Origin: Gymnopus androsaceus JB14
Taxonomy: Eukaryota > Basidiomycota > Agaricomycetes > Agaricales > Omphalotaceae
DNA length: 64,000 nucleotides
NCBI GenBank assembly: GCA_009733575.1
Contig: ML769452.1
Location: forward strand, 62,001 to 126,000
Direction of reading: 5' to 3'
Part shown: positions 45,638 to 54,986 of the stretch, one piece after another
How positions within the stretch are numbered: position 1 is the first letter of the stretch
Layout: every line of letters starts with the position of its first letter
The notes under the pieces: model-generated
Seen by the model: the letters and a program-made list of their open reading frames with translations, nothing else
The model's database searches: none
What the model was told of the DNA's origin: nothing
Position numbers and translations under genes: made by a program

Positions 45638-46618
45638 TTACGAACGGCGAGCGGCGAGCATTGCATGGAGAACAATGGGATTTTTTCGAATATATATCTG
45701 GAAAGTTTCTGAGGACCATCTACCAGCTGCTTGGATGACTTGGGGTGGTGCGCCATCTTCAGCTAACGCTGTGGTTCCTCCAGCTCGCATTGATTGACCG
45801 GCCCACCGTGAGTCGGGCTCTATGGCTCGGAAACGGCGCATAAACCATGACCTGGTGGGTACTGAACCCTCGCTGGTCACCCAAAGATGGGGGTGGAATG
45901 GGAATCGCTCGTCGCGGAGCGTGAGGTAGTCTTGAAGAATTCGAAGGGGGTGGAGATCCCATCTGGGTAGGATGACTATCCTATTACCCTCGAAAAGACG
46001 GTCAGCTTTATGGAAAGGAAGCCAAAAGGAAAAACCCGAGTCGCCAACAAACTCAATTGACTCTCGGAGGGTGACTTTGCGGAAATTCCTGATTGCAGGA
46101 TTGTCTGGCAGCGTGAGCTCGCCAAGACGAAGTAGACCGCATGTGACAAGCATTAATATAAAAAGGTGGTGGTTATATGTGGAGAGGGCAGATAGTGAAT
46201 TTTCAGCGTCGCGCAAGTGGCGTCGTGTAAGTGGTTGCTTTCGCCTGATTGGTTTGCTGCGAAGTTTTTTCATCCCGGAAAGGGTTTTCTTCACTAATGA
46301 AGAGTTGCGGTTTTGTCTGGCATCTGGGAAGTAAGTTTCGAGTTTGTCGCAGATGCCTGAGAGATAGGTGCCGATGGAGCGGGGTTCGATGTGGTGCGAC
46401 ATGTAGACCACGAAAAAGGATAGCGTGTCAGGGGTGGGATCAAGCGGGAAGGAGTGCATAGTGCAGAATGCGATATAAGAATTGAGATGGGAGTTATAAG
46501 TAGCTTGTGAGGAGGCATCAGTAGCAAGACCTAACGCAATGTTACGGCCTCGAATGAGCTCCTCCTGGGACCAAGGTCTGCGCGGAGGCTGCCTGGTCCG
46601 GGACGCGCCAAGATTCAT
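45638..46618 (-). CDS. Tyrosine recombinase of the Ngaro-like element
   Basis: 326 residues from ATG 46618. The N-terminal SAM-like core-binding part includes TYNSHLNSYIAFC and FFVVYMSHHIEPRSIGTYLS. The catalytic part has Arg164 (CGLLRLGEL), GQSMRAGGTTALAEDG with Arg278, GRWSSETFQIYIRKNP with Trp301 and the presumed nucleophile Tyr309. The His usually found three residues before the second Arg is Gln275 here; variation at this site occurs in fungal elements. It joins a circular cDNA to genomic DNA. The ATG overlaps the upstream RNase H frame's stop (ATGA at 46615-46618), suggesting translation by re-initiation. The frame is intact. Confidence 0.85.
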   Translation of the reverse strand: MNLGASRTRQPPRRPWSQEELIRGRNIALGLATDASSQATYNSHLNSYIAFCTMHSFPLDPTPDTLSFFVVYMSHHIEPRSIGTYLSGICDKLETYFPDARQNRNSSLVKKTLSGMKKLRSKPIRRKQPLTRRHLRDAENSLSALSTYNHHLFILMLVTCGLLRLGELTLPDNPAIRNFRKVTLRESIEFVGDSGFSFWLPFHKADRLFEGNRIVILPRWDLHPLRILQDYLTLRDERFPFHPHLWVTSEGSVPTRSWFMRRFRAIEPDSRWAGQSMRAGGTTALAEDGAPPQVIQAAGRWSSETFQIYIRKNPIVLHAMLAARRS

Positions 46619-48888
46619 AACTCGGCTGCCCCCTGCGTCAATTGAGGGGGTTGTAAATGGAAGATGGAGATGTCTGGATGAAGTCTCCGAACGGTCTGAA
46701 AATCAGAACGTGACAAAGCGTCGGCAACCACATTCTCACTGCCTGGGATGTGGATTACGCGTAGGTCAATATGGTATTGAAGGAGGATGTCGACGGCGGC
46801 AATGAGGATGGGATTGTAATTTGGGAGGGCTCGAAGGGAATTAAACATGTTCGACGGTGTTCGAGCTGTCGGAACGAAAAGTGAAACGGTATGGTCGTTC
46901 AGCGGTGCCCCAGCGACTCGGTGACGAGACCAACCATTCGAGTGCTGCTAGAACAGTGAGGGCTTCCCAGAAGAAAATATGTTGTGCCATTGGGGATAAT
47001 GAATCTGTAGCCCCTGAAAAACCTAAGTTATTACCTGGGACATAGAAACCCATTCCATCCAGGCAGGCGTCACCGTAAATGAGCGCGTCGAATTCACTGA
47101 GAGGGTCCCAATCCATACTGCCAAAAAGATATATACCGGAGGAGGCTTCAACGTGGTCCACGAACCACGTAAGGTTGTCTTTGACTGCCTTATTCACAAA
47201 GATTTGGGCAGATTGATTAGATTTCCCCTTCATTTTATTGTAGATGTTCGCTAGAGCAGGACGGAGTAAGGGGAAAACGTTCAGGGACCAGTTGATCCAG
47301 CCGGAAAGGCGCTGCCAATCGTGCAGGGTCTTCCGGCGGGATTCGGCAAATTGCCGGACCTGTACCACGAGGTTGACTTTGCTCTCTGTCGGCAATGTGA
47401 CAGAGAGCGCGTTGGGGTCGACTTCGAAGCCAATGATGGTCAGGTTTTTCCTCCAGACTTGCTTGGACTTCTTGTGCGGAATTCCCAAGAAGTCCCAAAG
47501 TTGAAGAAGTTTGACTTGCTCTCTGGGGAGCAGCGAGTCGTAAGGTTCGTACCTTTCCATATCTCCTTCCACTGCGATGCTAAAACAGTCGTCCATGAAG
47601 CAGCAGAGTAGGATAATTAGCAGGATGTTAATGGCAATCCATACCACCAGACCCATGAGTGAATTCCAAGCTCGAGGGGAGCCGCTGCTACCGAAACACG
47701 CCATCCAGTCCACGAACCTCTTCAGCCTCGACTTTTCTTCTTTTCCACTCTTGTCTTCTTCCTTTGTGGGCATTCCGGTGGTTACGACCTGCTTTATCTG
47801 CCATAGCGGGTGCATTGGGATCAGACGGAAAGTGTTCGCGACGTCGGATTTCCACAGGATGAATTGCTTCCCCGGGTTGGATTTTACGAAAGCGAGTAGG
47901 AGGGGCAGGAATACTAGGAGTGAGTCAAGTCTATTCCCTTTTGTTTGACTTTTATCAATCATATTGTTTGGCAGAAATCGCCAGCGGACTGGTTCGCTAC
48001 TAAGCAGAGATCATCTGAGTGGGGCTTTGGCACGGCGATAACTGGCATCGAGTACATCCCAGGCAGTAGGTCAGGTCCAAACGCTGGTGAGTGTCTCCCT
48101 AGTTGAGATTCGAGCTCGCATTGATTACTGACGAAGTCCCTTTCCTTTGCAGACGGTAGTGGTGCCCAAGATTTATCCCAAGTATCTGGAAAGTCCTCGC
48201 AAGGTCGCGTCGATGCCCAAGGCCAAAAGCCTTCTCTCAGCGACAACAGCACTGACTTCACAAAGGGCTGGTTTGGGTGACTGCCCAGGAAAGATTCAAG
48301 ACGGTTGACAATAATGGGTGTATGAACTCTGAAAAGGTGCGGATTCTCTCGTATAGTTGTACACGCTGGCTCTCTGAATTCCTCCGGTGAAGGTCGAGGG
48401 AGAGGGTCGTCGCGTTCAGTGAATCCTGCTGTGCGACTCCCTACTGTTACCAGGTCGTCCTTGAAACCGAAACCCCTCATGAACCTTGGGAGGTTTGAAG
48501 GGATTACTACCTCCTCCCTTCCTGCCGCTCTCGTCTCCTCCTCCTCCTCTTCATCCTCCTCTACGTCTTCCCCCCACCATTTCCAGGAGTGCATGAACAA
48601 GAGTCGACTAGCGCTGGGCTCAGTCGGACTCTTTTCACTTTCGGTTTCTCCTGCAAGTGTCTCCACCATGTCCCGATTCACTGCAGGTCCAACAGGAGTG
48701 AATTCGATCACATCCGCTACACTCGCTTCTGTTAAACTTCTTGCACACTTCCTTTGCTCGCTCTTTTGCTCGGTTACGGGAACGTGTGCCAGGTTGGGCG
48801 GTGCTTGAGTCAGGGAGGGAGAAATGTATTCCTGTTGGGAGGAGGTACACCGTCCTGAATCTTGCGACGTCCGGGTGTTCGAAATCAT
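46615..48888 (-). CDS. Reverse transcriptase - RNase H of the Ngaro-like element (frameshifted)
   Basis: Three successive frames make one polyprotein. The first (48888-47959) has an acidic leader, then NRLESFLGSHPNQPFVKSVL, GFWPWAST, GMYSMPVIAVPKPHSDDL, the RT fingers and palm entry. After a one-base shift near 47960 the second (to 46841) has LWKSDVANTFRLIPMHP (first catalytic Asp), GSSGSPRAWNSLM, CFMDDCF (FxDD catalytic pair) and LTIIGFEVDPNALSVTLP (connection). Then RNase H: DALIYGDACLDGMGFYV, FWEALTVLAALEWL and FRSDSSNTV. After another shift near 46855 the third gives MFNSLRALPNYNPI, IHIPGSENVVADALSRSDF and the TGA at 46615. Two single-base corrections restore it. It copies the element's RNA into DNA. 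Confidence 0.8.
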
Positions 48889-50061
48889 TGAATAAGAGGT
48901 CCCTTCTCGATCCGATGAGAAGTCGCGACGGCTCTGTCATATTGAATGATATTTTGGTGGAAGTTGGAACGGTTATCATCGAACAGTCGTTGGATGTGCT
49001 GCTCGTAGCGGTTGAGCTCCTTTTCACGATCTGCAAATGCAAAGTTGATGGCGTTCGTAGTTTCCTGCCACGCCCGTCTCCAAGTAACCTGGTCAACAAT
49101 GGCCTTGGAGGGTGCCGGTTTGACAAGAGTTGTGGATTCGAGGGCTTCCGTAAAGGGGTTGGAAGTTGATTTAGAAGTGTCGGGTTTGTGCTGAGCAGTG
49201 ACCATGGCGAGTACTTTCGGACAATTCAATGTATTCGTCTCTGAGGACAGACTTCCATAGCTTCTTGGGGAAGAGGGGGTTGAGACCACTCTGCTCAATA
49301 CTGTCGAAGGCCGTGTCCAGGTCAAGTTTGTGGTTCTTGACGGTGTCGTTGACTTTTGTGTGTCTTGCAGAGAGTATTGACTGTTTGATGAAAGCTTCCG
49401 CGGCCCAGTTAAATTTTGCACCATCCTGTTTAACTCGTTTCGCTGGATGGGTGTCTCTGCCAACATCTTCTTCTTCATCGGACGATTCTCCTCCCCTTCG
49501 TCGAGCATTCCTCCCTCTAGTCGCTCCAGCAGTGTCCTCTTCCTCGCGCCTACCCCCTCGGACATCCCTGTCGCGACTGGGCTCTCTAGACGCTCGAGGA
49601 GTGTCAGCCGGCCGTGTCTGGGATCTCCTTTCTTCGCGCGGGGGTACTTGTGGAGGGGGTGCTTGTGGAGGGGGTGCTTGTGGAGGCGGTCCATTAAGGA
49701 GGGAATGGATACCGGGGAGACGTCCCGGCGCTCTTCCGCCAAGTCTGTCCCTACCCTGTTGGGCAGCATTGTTGATGCGCAGCTCGTGGTTGTCAATAAC
49801 CTCAAAGTAGGGTCTAGCTGTGGTATCGATACCGTACGTGTTGGACAATCTAAACTCGATGAAGAAAGCTCGGATGAAACGGAGGATAGTCTCTCGAGCA
49901 ATGTGAGCCTGGAGCCTATTGTCCGTGACCTGGTCTGTGATTCCCCAGAGGGTTCGATTAACAAGGCGTTTGGCTTCCCCGACCTCTGTGCCTCGCGGGG
50001 GGAGAGCTGGGACGCGTATTTCCGCTTCTCCTCGAAATTGTTGGTTTTCGGCATTAGGCAT
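48635..50061 (-). CDS. Gag-like region of the Ngaro-like element (overlapping frames)
   Basis: No single frame covers the region. One (50061-49171, ATG start) has FIRAFFIEFRLSNTYG, a Pro-rich PPPQAPPPQAPP repeat and FNWAAEAFIKQSILSARHTK, LNPLFPKKLWKSVLRDEYIE. A second (to 48885) holds repeated LTLLERLES-type motifs and VTWRRAWQETTNAINFAFAD then REKELNRYEQHIQRLF. A third (49126-48635) ends with CKKFNRSECSGCDRIHSCWT followed by a CX2CX4HX4C zinc knuckle (CWTCSESGHGGDTC). I recall this block order from gag-like proteins of agaricomycete Ngaro elements. Frame changes are needed, so as written it is not translatable in one piece. Binds element RNA. Confidence 0.6.
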
Positions 50062-50122
50062 GAGGTGATGAAAAACTTTTTATCTTTCTGGTTGATTCGG
50101 AAGATGGCACGTAGTGCATGTA

Positions 50123-50515
50123 GTAACACAATCAACTAGTACGATGAGCAGGAGAGAAGAGTAGGAGGGAAAGTAAGTAACGAGATAACGAAACCCCAAA
50201 AAATATACATTTTTCATACCTAGTACGATGAGCAGGAGAGAAGAGGGAAAGGTAAGTAAAAGATATGGACTGCTGTATTGTAAGTATGTTGGAAACGGAG
50301 CTTGAAAACAGCGGGGTTGAGTAATGAGATTTACCTGCAGGCAGGCCCGGAGCCGCTTTCGACCTGCGTGCGCTAAGCCTTTCCACTTGTCGACCTCAGG
50401 AGGGCGGACCCATGTAAACCTGTAGGTAGGAACTGGCTTAGCGACGTACGGGGATATTCATGCGCTACACTCACCTTCTGCTATTAGCCTTGCGTAAACA
50501 TAGTTTAACGCCGAC
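50123..50515 (-). repeat. Terminal repeat A1 (5' end) of the Ngaro-like element
   Basis: 393 bp, nearly identical to A2 (45043-45435). The right end reads AGTTTAACGCCGAC, GAC being shared with the target. Likely carries the element promoter. Confidence 0.85.
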
Positions 50516-50800
50516 TATTCCCAGCAGCGAGCTTAATGTCGGACCATTCGCTAATAATGCGACCTTGTGGTGAGTGTAAATAATACCGTAATGATCAGCC
50601 ACAAACTAAACCATTTTTTCAACTTGCATGATCAGTCAAATCCTTGTCAATACTTAGCTTTGAAGATCTTGCCCTTGTAGGGGGGTGTCACTACTATAGT
50701 GTTTGGGATGTCGGAACCAGCGAATGGGCTCGCTCCTAATGGGGTGGAACGTCTGAGCGATGAACATGGTATGACGGACAGGTCGACTGTCGTCATATTC
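50513..50800 (+). pseudogene. Aspartic protease relic, part 2 (right of the retroelement)
   Basis: Continues the protease match exactly where part 1 stopped: GACTATTCCCAGCAGCGAGC onward (intact gene 40455-40730). It includes the GTGAGTGTAAATAA intron start, the GTGTTTGGGATGTCGGAA terminal exon and the 3' flank GAACATGGTATGACGGACAG. Several small indels remove the frame. Confidence 0.8.
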
Positions 50801-50851
50801 AAGAGTATACAACTGAGGCACTACAATTAGTTAATTACATATGTAGTACTT

Positions 50852-53763
50852 TTACATGATCCCTCCATGAGCTCGTCGCATATGAGAATACACTCCGTCA
50901 CTAGAATCATCATCTGTAAACGACTTCATACAAACCCAGCAAATATGTGCGTCTTGCACCTCACGCAAGTGATATGGTTACATCCACCATTTTTCTGTAT
51001 GTCCGCGTTACATTCTGGGCACGACTTGATGCCATTCTCCTCCCTCCATTTCTGAAACAGCTGCGAATCTGTCGACATCCCATCCTTATACTCCTCGCAC
51101 GATAAGCCTTCATGATACTCGACATGACAGTTTGGACAAAAACGCTCTAAGCAGCTTACGCATCGCAAAACCGTTCCAGCGCGGCTAGGTCTATAAACTG
51201 TTGGACAATCGGGAGTAGGGCAGTAGTGAAACTCGTGTGGCCGAGTGTGCATGTGTGCCCGCATCGATGCTTCCAGCAGCTGGGTTTCTTCATCGCCGGT
51301 AAGCAAGCCTTGTATGATGGAATGCGGAACATCGATGGAACATATTCGACCATTTTCAACCTCCTTCACGCATTGAACCGAAGCAAAATCGCTCGTAATA
51401 GCAGATTTTATCAGGTGGCAAAGGCATTCCGCATCATAGACATGTCCGCAGGGAAGCGTAGTAGGTTCCGCGACTTCGCAAAAACACACAGGGCACAAAG
51501 ATTCCCCTCCCTCATGAACGGAATCAGTGTCATTAAGCCTCCCAAGTTTCAATCGCTGTATAGCTCGTCGGGCCTTTTCCACGTAGTCCTTGTCCCCGGT
51601 TACAGATATAGTTTGCGTTACAATGTTCAGGACTACCTTGCCACCATCTGCACATTGCTCGAGGATCGTTTTGAAGCCACCAGCCAAAAGTGTACGAAGA
51701 ATGTCTTTCTCCAAGACGATGACATGGCGTTGGGCTCGTAGCTCACTGACTTTGGCGTCCATGATAGCTTTTGCGAGGTGGAGTCCTTCAGATCCATAGA
51801 GGCGGATCGAACGTGAGCGGGCATCACATTTCACGTAGATCTGTGTTTGATCGAAAACCGAGAGTGTAAATGCTTTACCAGGAGGTGTAAGGAAAAACTC
51901 ATCCCATACACCCACTCCATCGAGTCCATCCAACCTTTTCCCTTGCATCTCTCGCTCCAGTTCAACTTTCATCTTTCCCAGTATTTTTGGCTCCGAGCCA
52001 TAGAGGCGAACACAGACCGGATCGACATACAAGCCTCGTTCATCTTTATCATAATACCGGAGCTGAGAACCTGCTTCAGCTGTGGCCCGCAACCGGTCAA
52101 ATGAACCTTTCAAGGCATTGAACTGCAGTCTAGGAAGGGTGTATTTAAAGCTGTGAATATGCTCCATCCAAAGCTGAATTTTCCCCCCAAAGGGAGTGGT
52201 TTTGTGCATGTTGTGGATGGCCACCGCTGCAGCATCTGATGTAGTGAATTGGGCCCATCCCGTAATCTTCTTGCCGCTCGTGGGCATGACTTCAAACGAT
52301 TCCAAATTGCCTGATTCGCGAAGCAGAACGCCTAATTTGTCCACAGCGTGCATCAGGTCGTATGTTGGTCTACCTACTGTTATCGAGGCCGCATGAGCAA
52401 ATGTCTTGAGTCGCTCTTGGGACCATGTTGCGTGATGCGCGCCTTGGAGAGGCAAACCCACAATGACAACTGAGAAACTGGTCGTCTGTCGTACACCAGG
52501 TAATTGAAATGTAGCTCCAATTTTACTCTCGTTAAACACCAAGCCATCCAATCTCTGCGCCTCTGCGCGCGCCTTCGACACGGTATTGTAGTGCGCCCAG
52601 GCAATGACGCTTGGGGCAAACCAGGTAAGTTTTACCTTGGTGCTACGAAGCGTGGCAGGCCCAGTTTCGATAGCTGTAAGATCGAAACGCGCTGATAGAA
52701 GGGCTGATGCACCAAATTCGTAATCGGTAAGGTTTTCGACAGCGCTAGCTGCTTGTGAGGATTCAACGAATTCTACTCGTGCTGTGCCTGTCGTTAAATC
52801 GATCCCAATATTCTTGATGTGTCCAAAGTGCTCCAAAACTTCCATCAAGGTATTCCGAGATGCATCAGAAGGAATGTTGGAGATCACGATAGTCCGAGAC
52901 TCAAAAGCTGTCGTAATGGAACGAACAGATGCACCAGGACCAAAGTCAACTTTACATCCATACTTGACAAGGGTTCGAGCCGGCTCGTCATTCATGTGCA
53001 TAGTGGTATGACTGGGGGTCGGTGATTCACTTTCCATTTGGCTTGGTGTCTTTTTGCTCTCGACCTGTACAAAGGTTGGTTTATATGTAATAGCGGAATG
53101 ATTCAACAAACATTCCATACCTCTGTACTGTCCTTGATAGTATAAGGCGCTTGCTGCTTCTCTTCATGTTTAGTCACGACTGTAGGCCCGCCTATAATGT
53201 GTACGAAGGGGCACTGTTGATTAGTGCAACATCCTTTTTGGAAATATTTGCATGGAACCGGGGTTCCAAAAGTGGTAGGGAATGATAAATTCGATTGGGG
53301 GGGATAAATCGAAGTCTGAGAATTCAGCAATTAGTTCCAACAAGGGAGTTAAAGAAGGTAGGAAGAGCTTTTACCGGTGCAGAAGACTTGGTTCGCCATG
53401 TCGAAGAAGTTTTATCGCCGACGTGTTCAAAAGGACACTTTACATTCGAGCACCGTCCAAGTCTAAAGTACTTGCAGACGGTGGAGGATTTCGGCTTGAC
53501 TAGAGATGGTACATGAATTAGTGAGAGGCTGCGTGAATTTTGAGCACATACTTGTGTCTTCATTTCTTATTGAATGAGAAAATTGGCAAAGGTCTCCTAT
53601 TTTTGCATTCACCCATTAAGAAGAACCGACAGGCCAGTTTTCCCCGATGCGCCAAAGTTGGAGAAGAAGTTGCGCTATCTGTCAGATTGTGCGATTTTCG
53701 ACAGCGATCGCCAAAAGAACATGTGCCATGAAGCCAGAAACGACAAGGTTCAGGATTATTCAT
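50852..53763 (-). CDS. CCCH zinc finger - RRM - RBR E3 ubiquitin ligase
   Basis: Start [20 protein letters not shown] at 53763. Four CCCH fingers: [38 protein letters not shown] (after dropping one A near 53600); [36 protein letters not shown]. Then an RRM-like fold ([40 protein letters not shown]), a long middle with further RRM/KH-like segments, and an RBR unit. RING1 is [20 protein letters not shown] then [12 protein letters not shown] has [14 protein letters not shown] and [24 protein letters not shown]2 is [19 protein letters not shown], with the likely catalytic Cys in GGCNH. The current frame ends after HIFAGFV. One indel near 50940 continues it as [20 protein letters not shown], then MRRAHGG to TAA 50852. 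Likely couples RNA binding to ubiquitylation. Confidence 0.82.
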
Positions 53764-54986
53764 GTCAGGCTGCTGTTGAAATGGAAAAGCTGATTCTTTA
53801 GGTAGTAGGTCGTTGTAGCACTCGAAGCAAGGAAGCCTCGTGGTTAGCAGCGAGCCTGTTTGACGCCAGAGGAGTGGCTGCAGATATTCCGGATCCGTTC
53901 AAGACTCTAGAGCCAAATAAGTACTACTTCCATTATGATCTCCGTCCTCGTGTTCGACTATGTGAAGCAACCTATGACTCCAAAGCCTAGAGAGTGGTGA
54001 TAGATTACGGCGTCATGTTGGTCCTGCTTTCTCTGCTATGTTTTCATAATGGATTCAGGCAGCGCTAGTAGGATGTGTCGAGAGCTAAGTCTTGGGAAAA
54101 CTCCGGATTCAGAGTCGGAAGTTCCGCCGGATCATTCGATTCCCACAGTGGGCCGCTCTTCATCTTGAATTTTCACTTATTATACTTATAAATATCACTG
54201 AAAGTTCGAAACCATGGATTCAATGTAGGTTAGGAATCCTCAGAATCTCTCTCACTAATGACTTAGCTAAACTCACGACAGGTGCGTAAGATCTTATAAA
54301 CCAAGGCCTACGATCTTCAGAGTTTCAATATTGTTCAAACTCTCATTCCTTACATTTGCCAGATCATTGCGCCCTATTCCACCGGAGCCGCAACCCTCCG
54401 GACCTAGTAGGATTGTCAAACCCGCCGCTAGATGGAGCCTGGGTCACTCGACCATTGCTAGCGATACGCGGCGTTCGTACCATGGTGTCAGCTACTGAGT
54501 CCACACGCGACTCCAAATATCGGCTACAAAACAAAGTTCTCGGTTGATCGTGGCCATCAATATTATTTTCTGAGTGTGAGCGAGCCTTAATTTTTGTTCG
54601 TCAATACCTAATATCCCCAGAACCTTGAAGACGAACGTCGAACCTCTTATGTACAGTAACATTGCAAGCTGCAGTATCTTTTGGGCATGACCAACGCCTG
54701 ATTCTGTATTTCTCTTTCTAATTTCCGCAAGTAGAATCGCGTCTGTGGCGGATTCATGCAAATCGGGTATCGCGCGGAAGCACTGGGTTACGGCTCGAAC
54801 GATGTCATCTTCGAAAGTGCTACATCATGAAGGTTCATTTCCGATTCTCCTTGCAGCTGCAAGTTTCCTTTGGGTTTTCCTGTGGAAGATGTGCTTTTCT
54901 TCTAGACGTCTTTCTGGGAATTTCGGGATGATTCTGCTACTTTTGACGTCGATTTACCACTGTTATCCAAGTCCTCCACCTCAACT
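53764..54986. other. Intergenic region containing a duplicated block
   Basis: 53990-54595 is homologous to 40906-41480: shared strings include GTCGGAAGTTCCGCCGGATC, then ATTCGATTCCCAC, GTGCGTAAGATCTTATA and CTACAAAACAAAGTTCTCGG. In the first copy this block precedes the aldolase relic; here no aldolase sequence follows. No other gene supported. Confidence 0.6.

Larger units (their letters stand above)
44843..50515 (-). mobile_element. Ngaro-like tyrosine-recombinase retrotransposon (split direct repeats)
   Basis: A 5.67 kb element read on the minus strand. Order 5' to 3': repeat A1, gag-like frames, reverse transcriptase, RNase H, tyrosine recombinase, then repeats B1, A2 and B2. This A1-ORFs-B1-A2-B2 layout is the split-direct-repeat structure of Ngaro/PAT-type elements within the DIRS order. 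Integration uses a tyrosine recombinase and leaves no ordinary target duplication. Both outer junctions and the internal A2/B1 junction carry GAC, and joining the flanks at GAC restores the protease sequence CAACTTGACTATTCCC. A1 and A2 are almost identical (AACA/AACG and GCC/CCC differences), so insertion is fairly recent. Internal frames carry a few single-base breaks. Confidence 0.85.

Noticed and set aside
49229..50139. Plus-strand frames over the gag-like region
   Set aside because: Antisense of the element's coding strand; composition mirrors Ser/Pro and Arg/Glu codons.
44843..50515. LTR retrotransposon (Ty3 or Copia)
   Set aside because: Tyrosine recombinase instead of DDE integrase, no protease seen, split A/B repeats instead of LTRs and no 4-6 bp target duplication.
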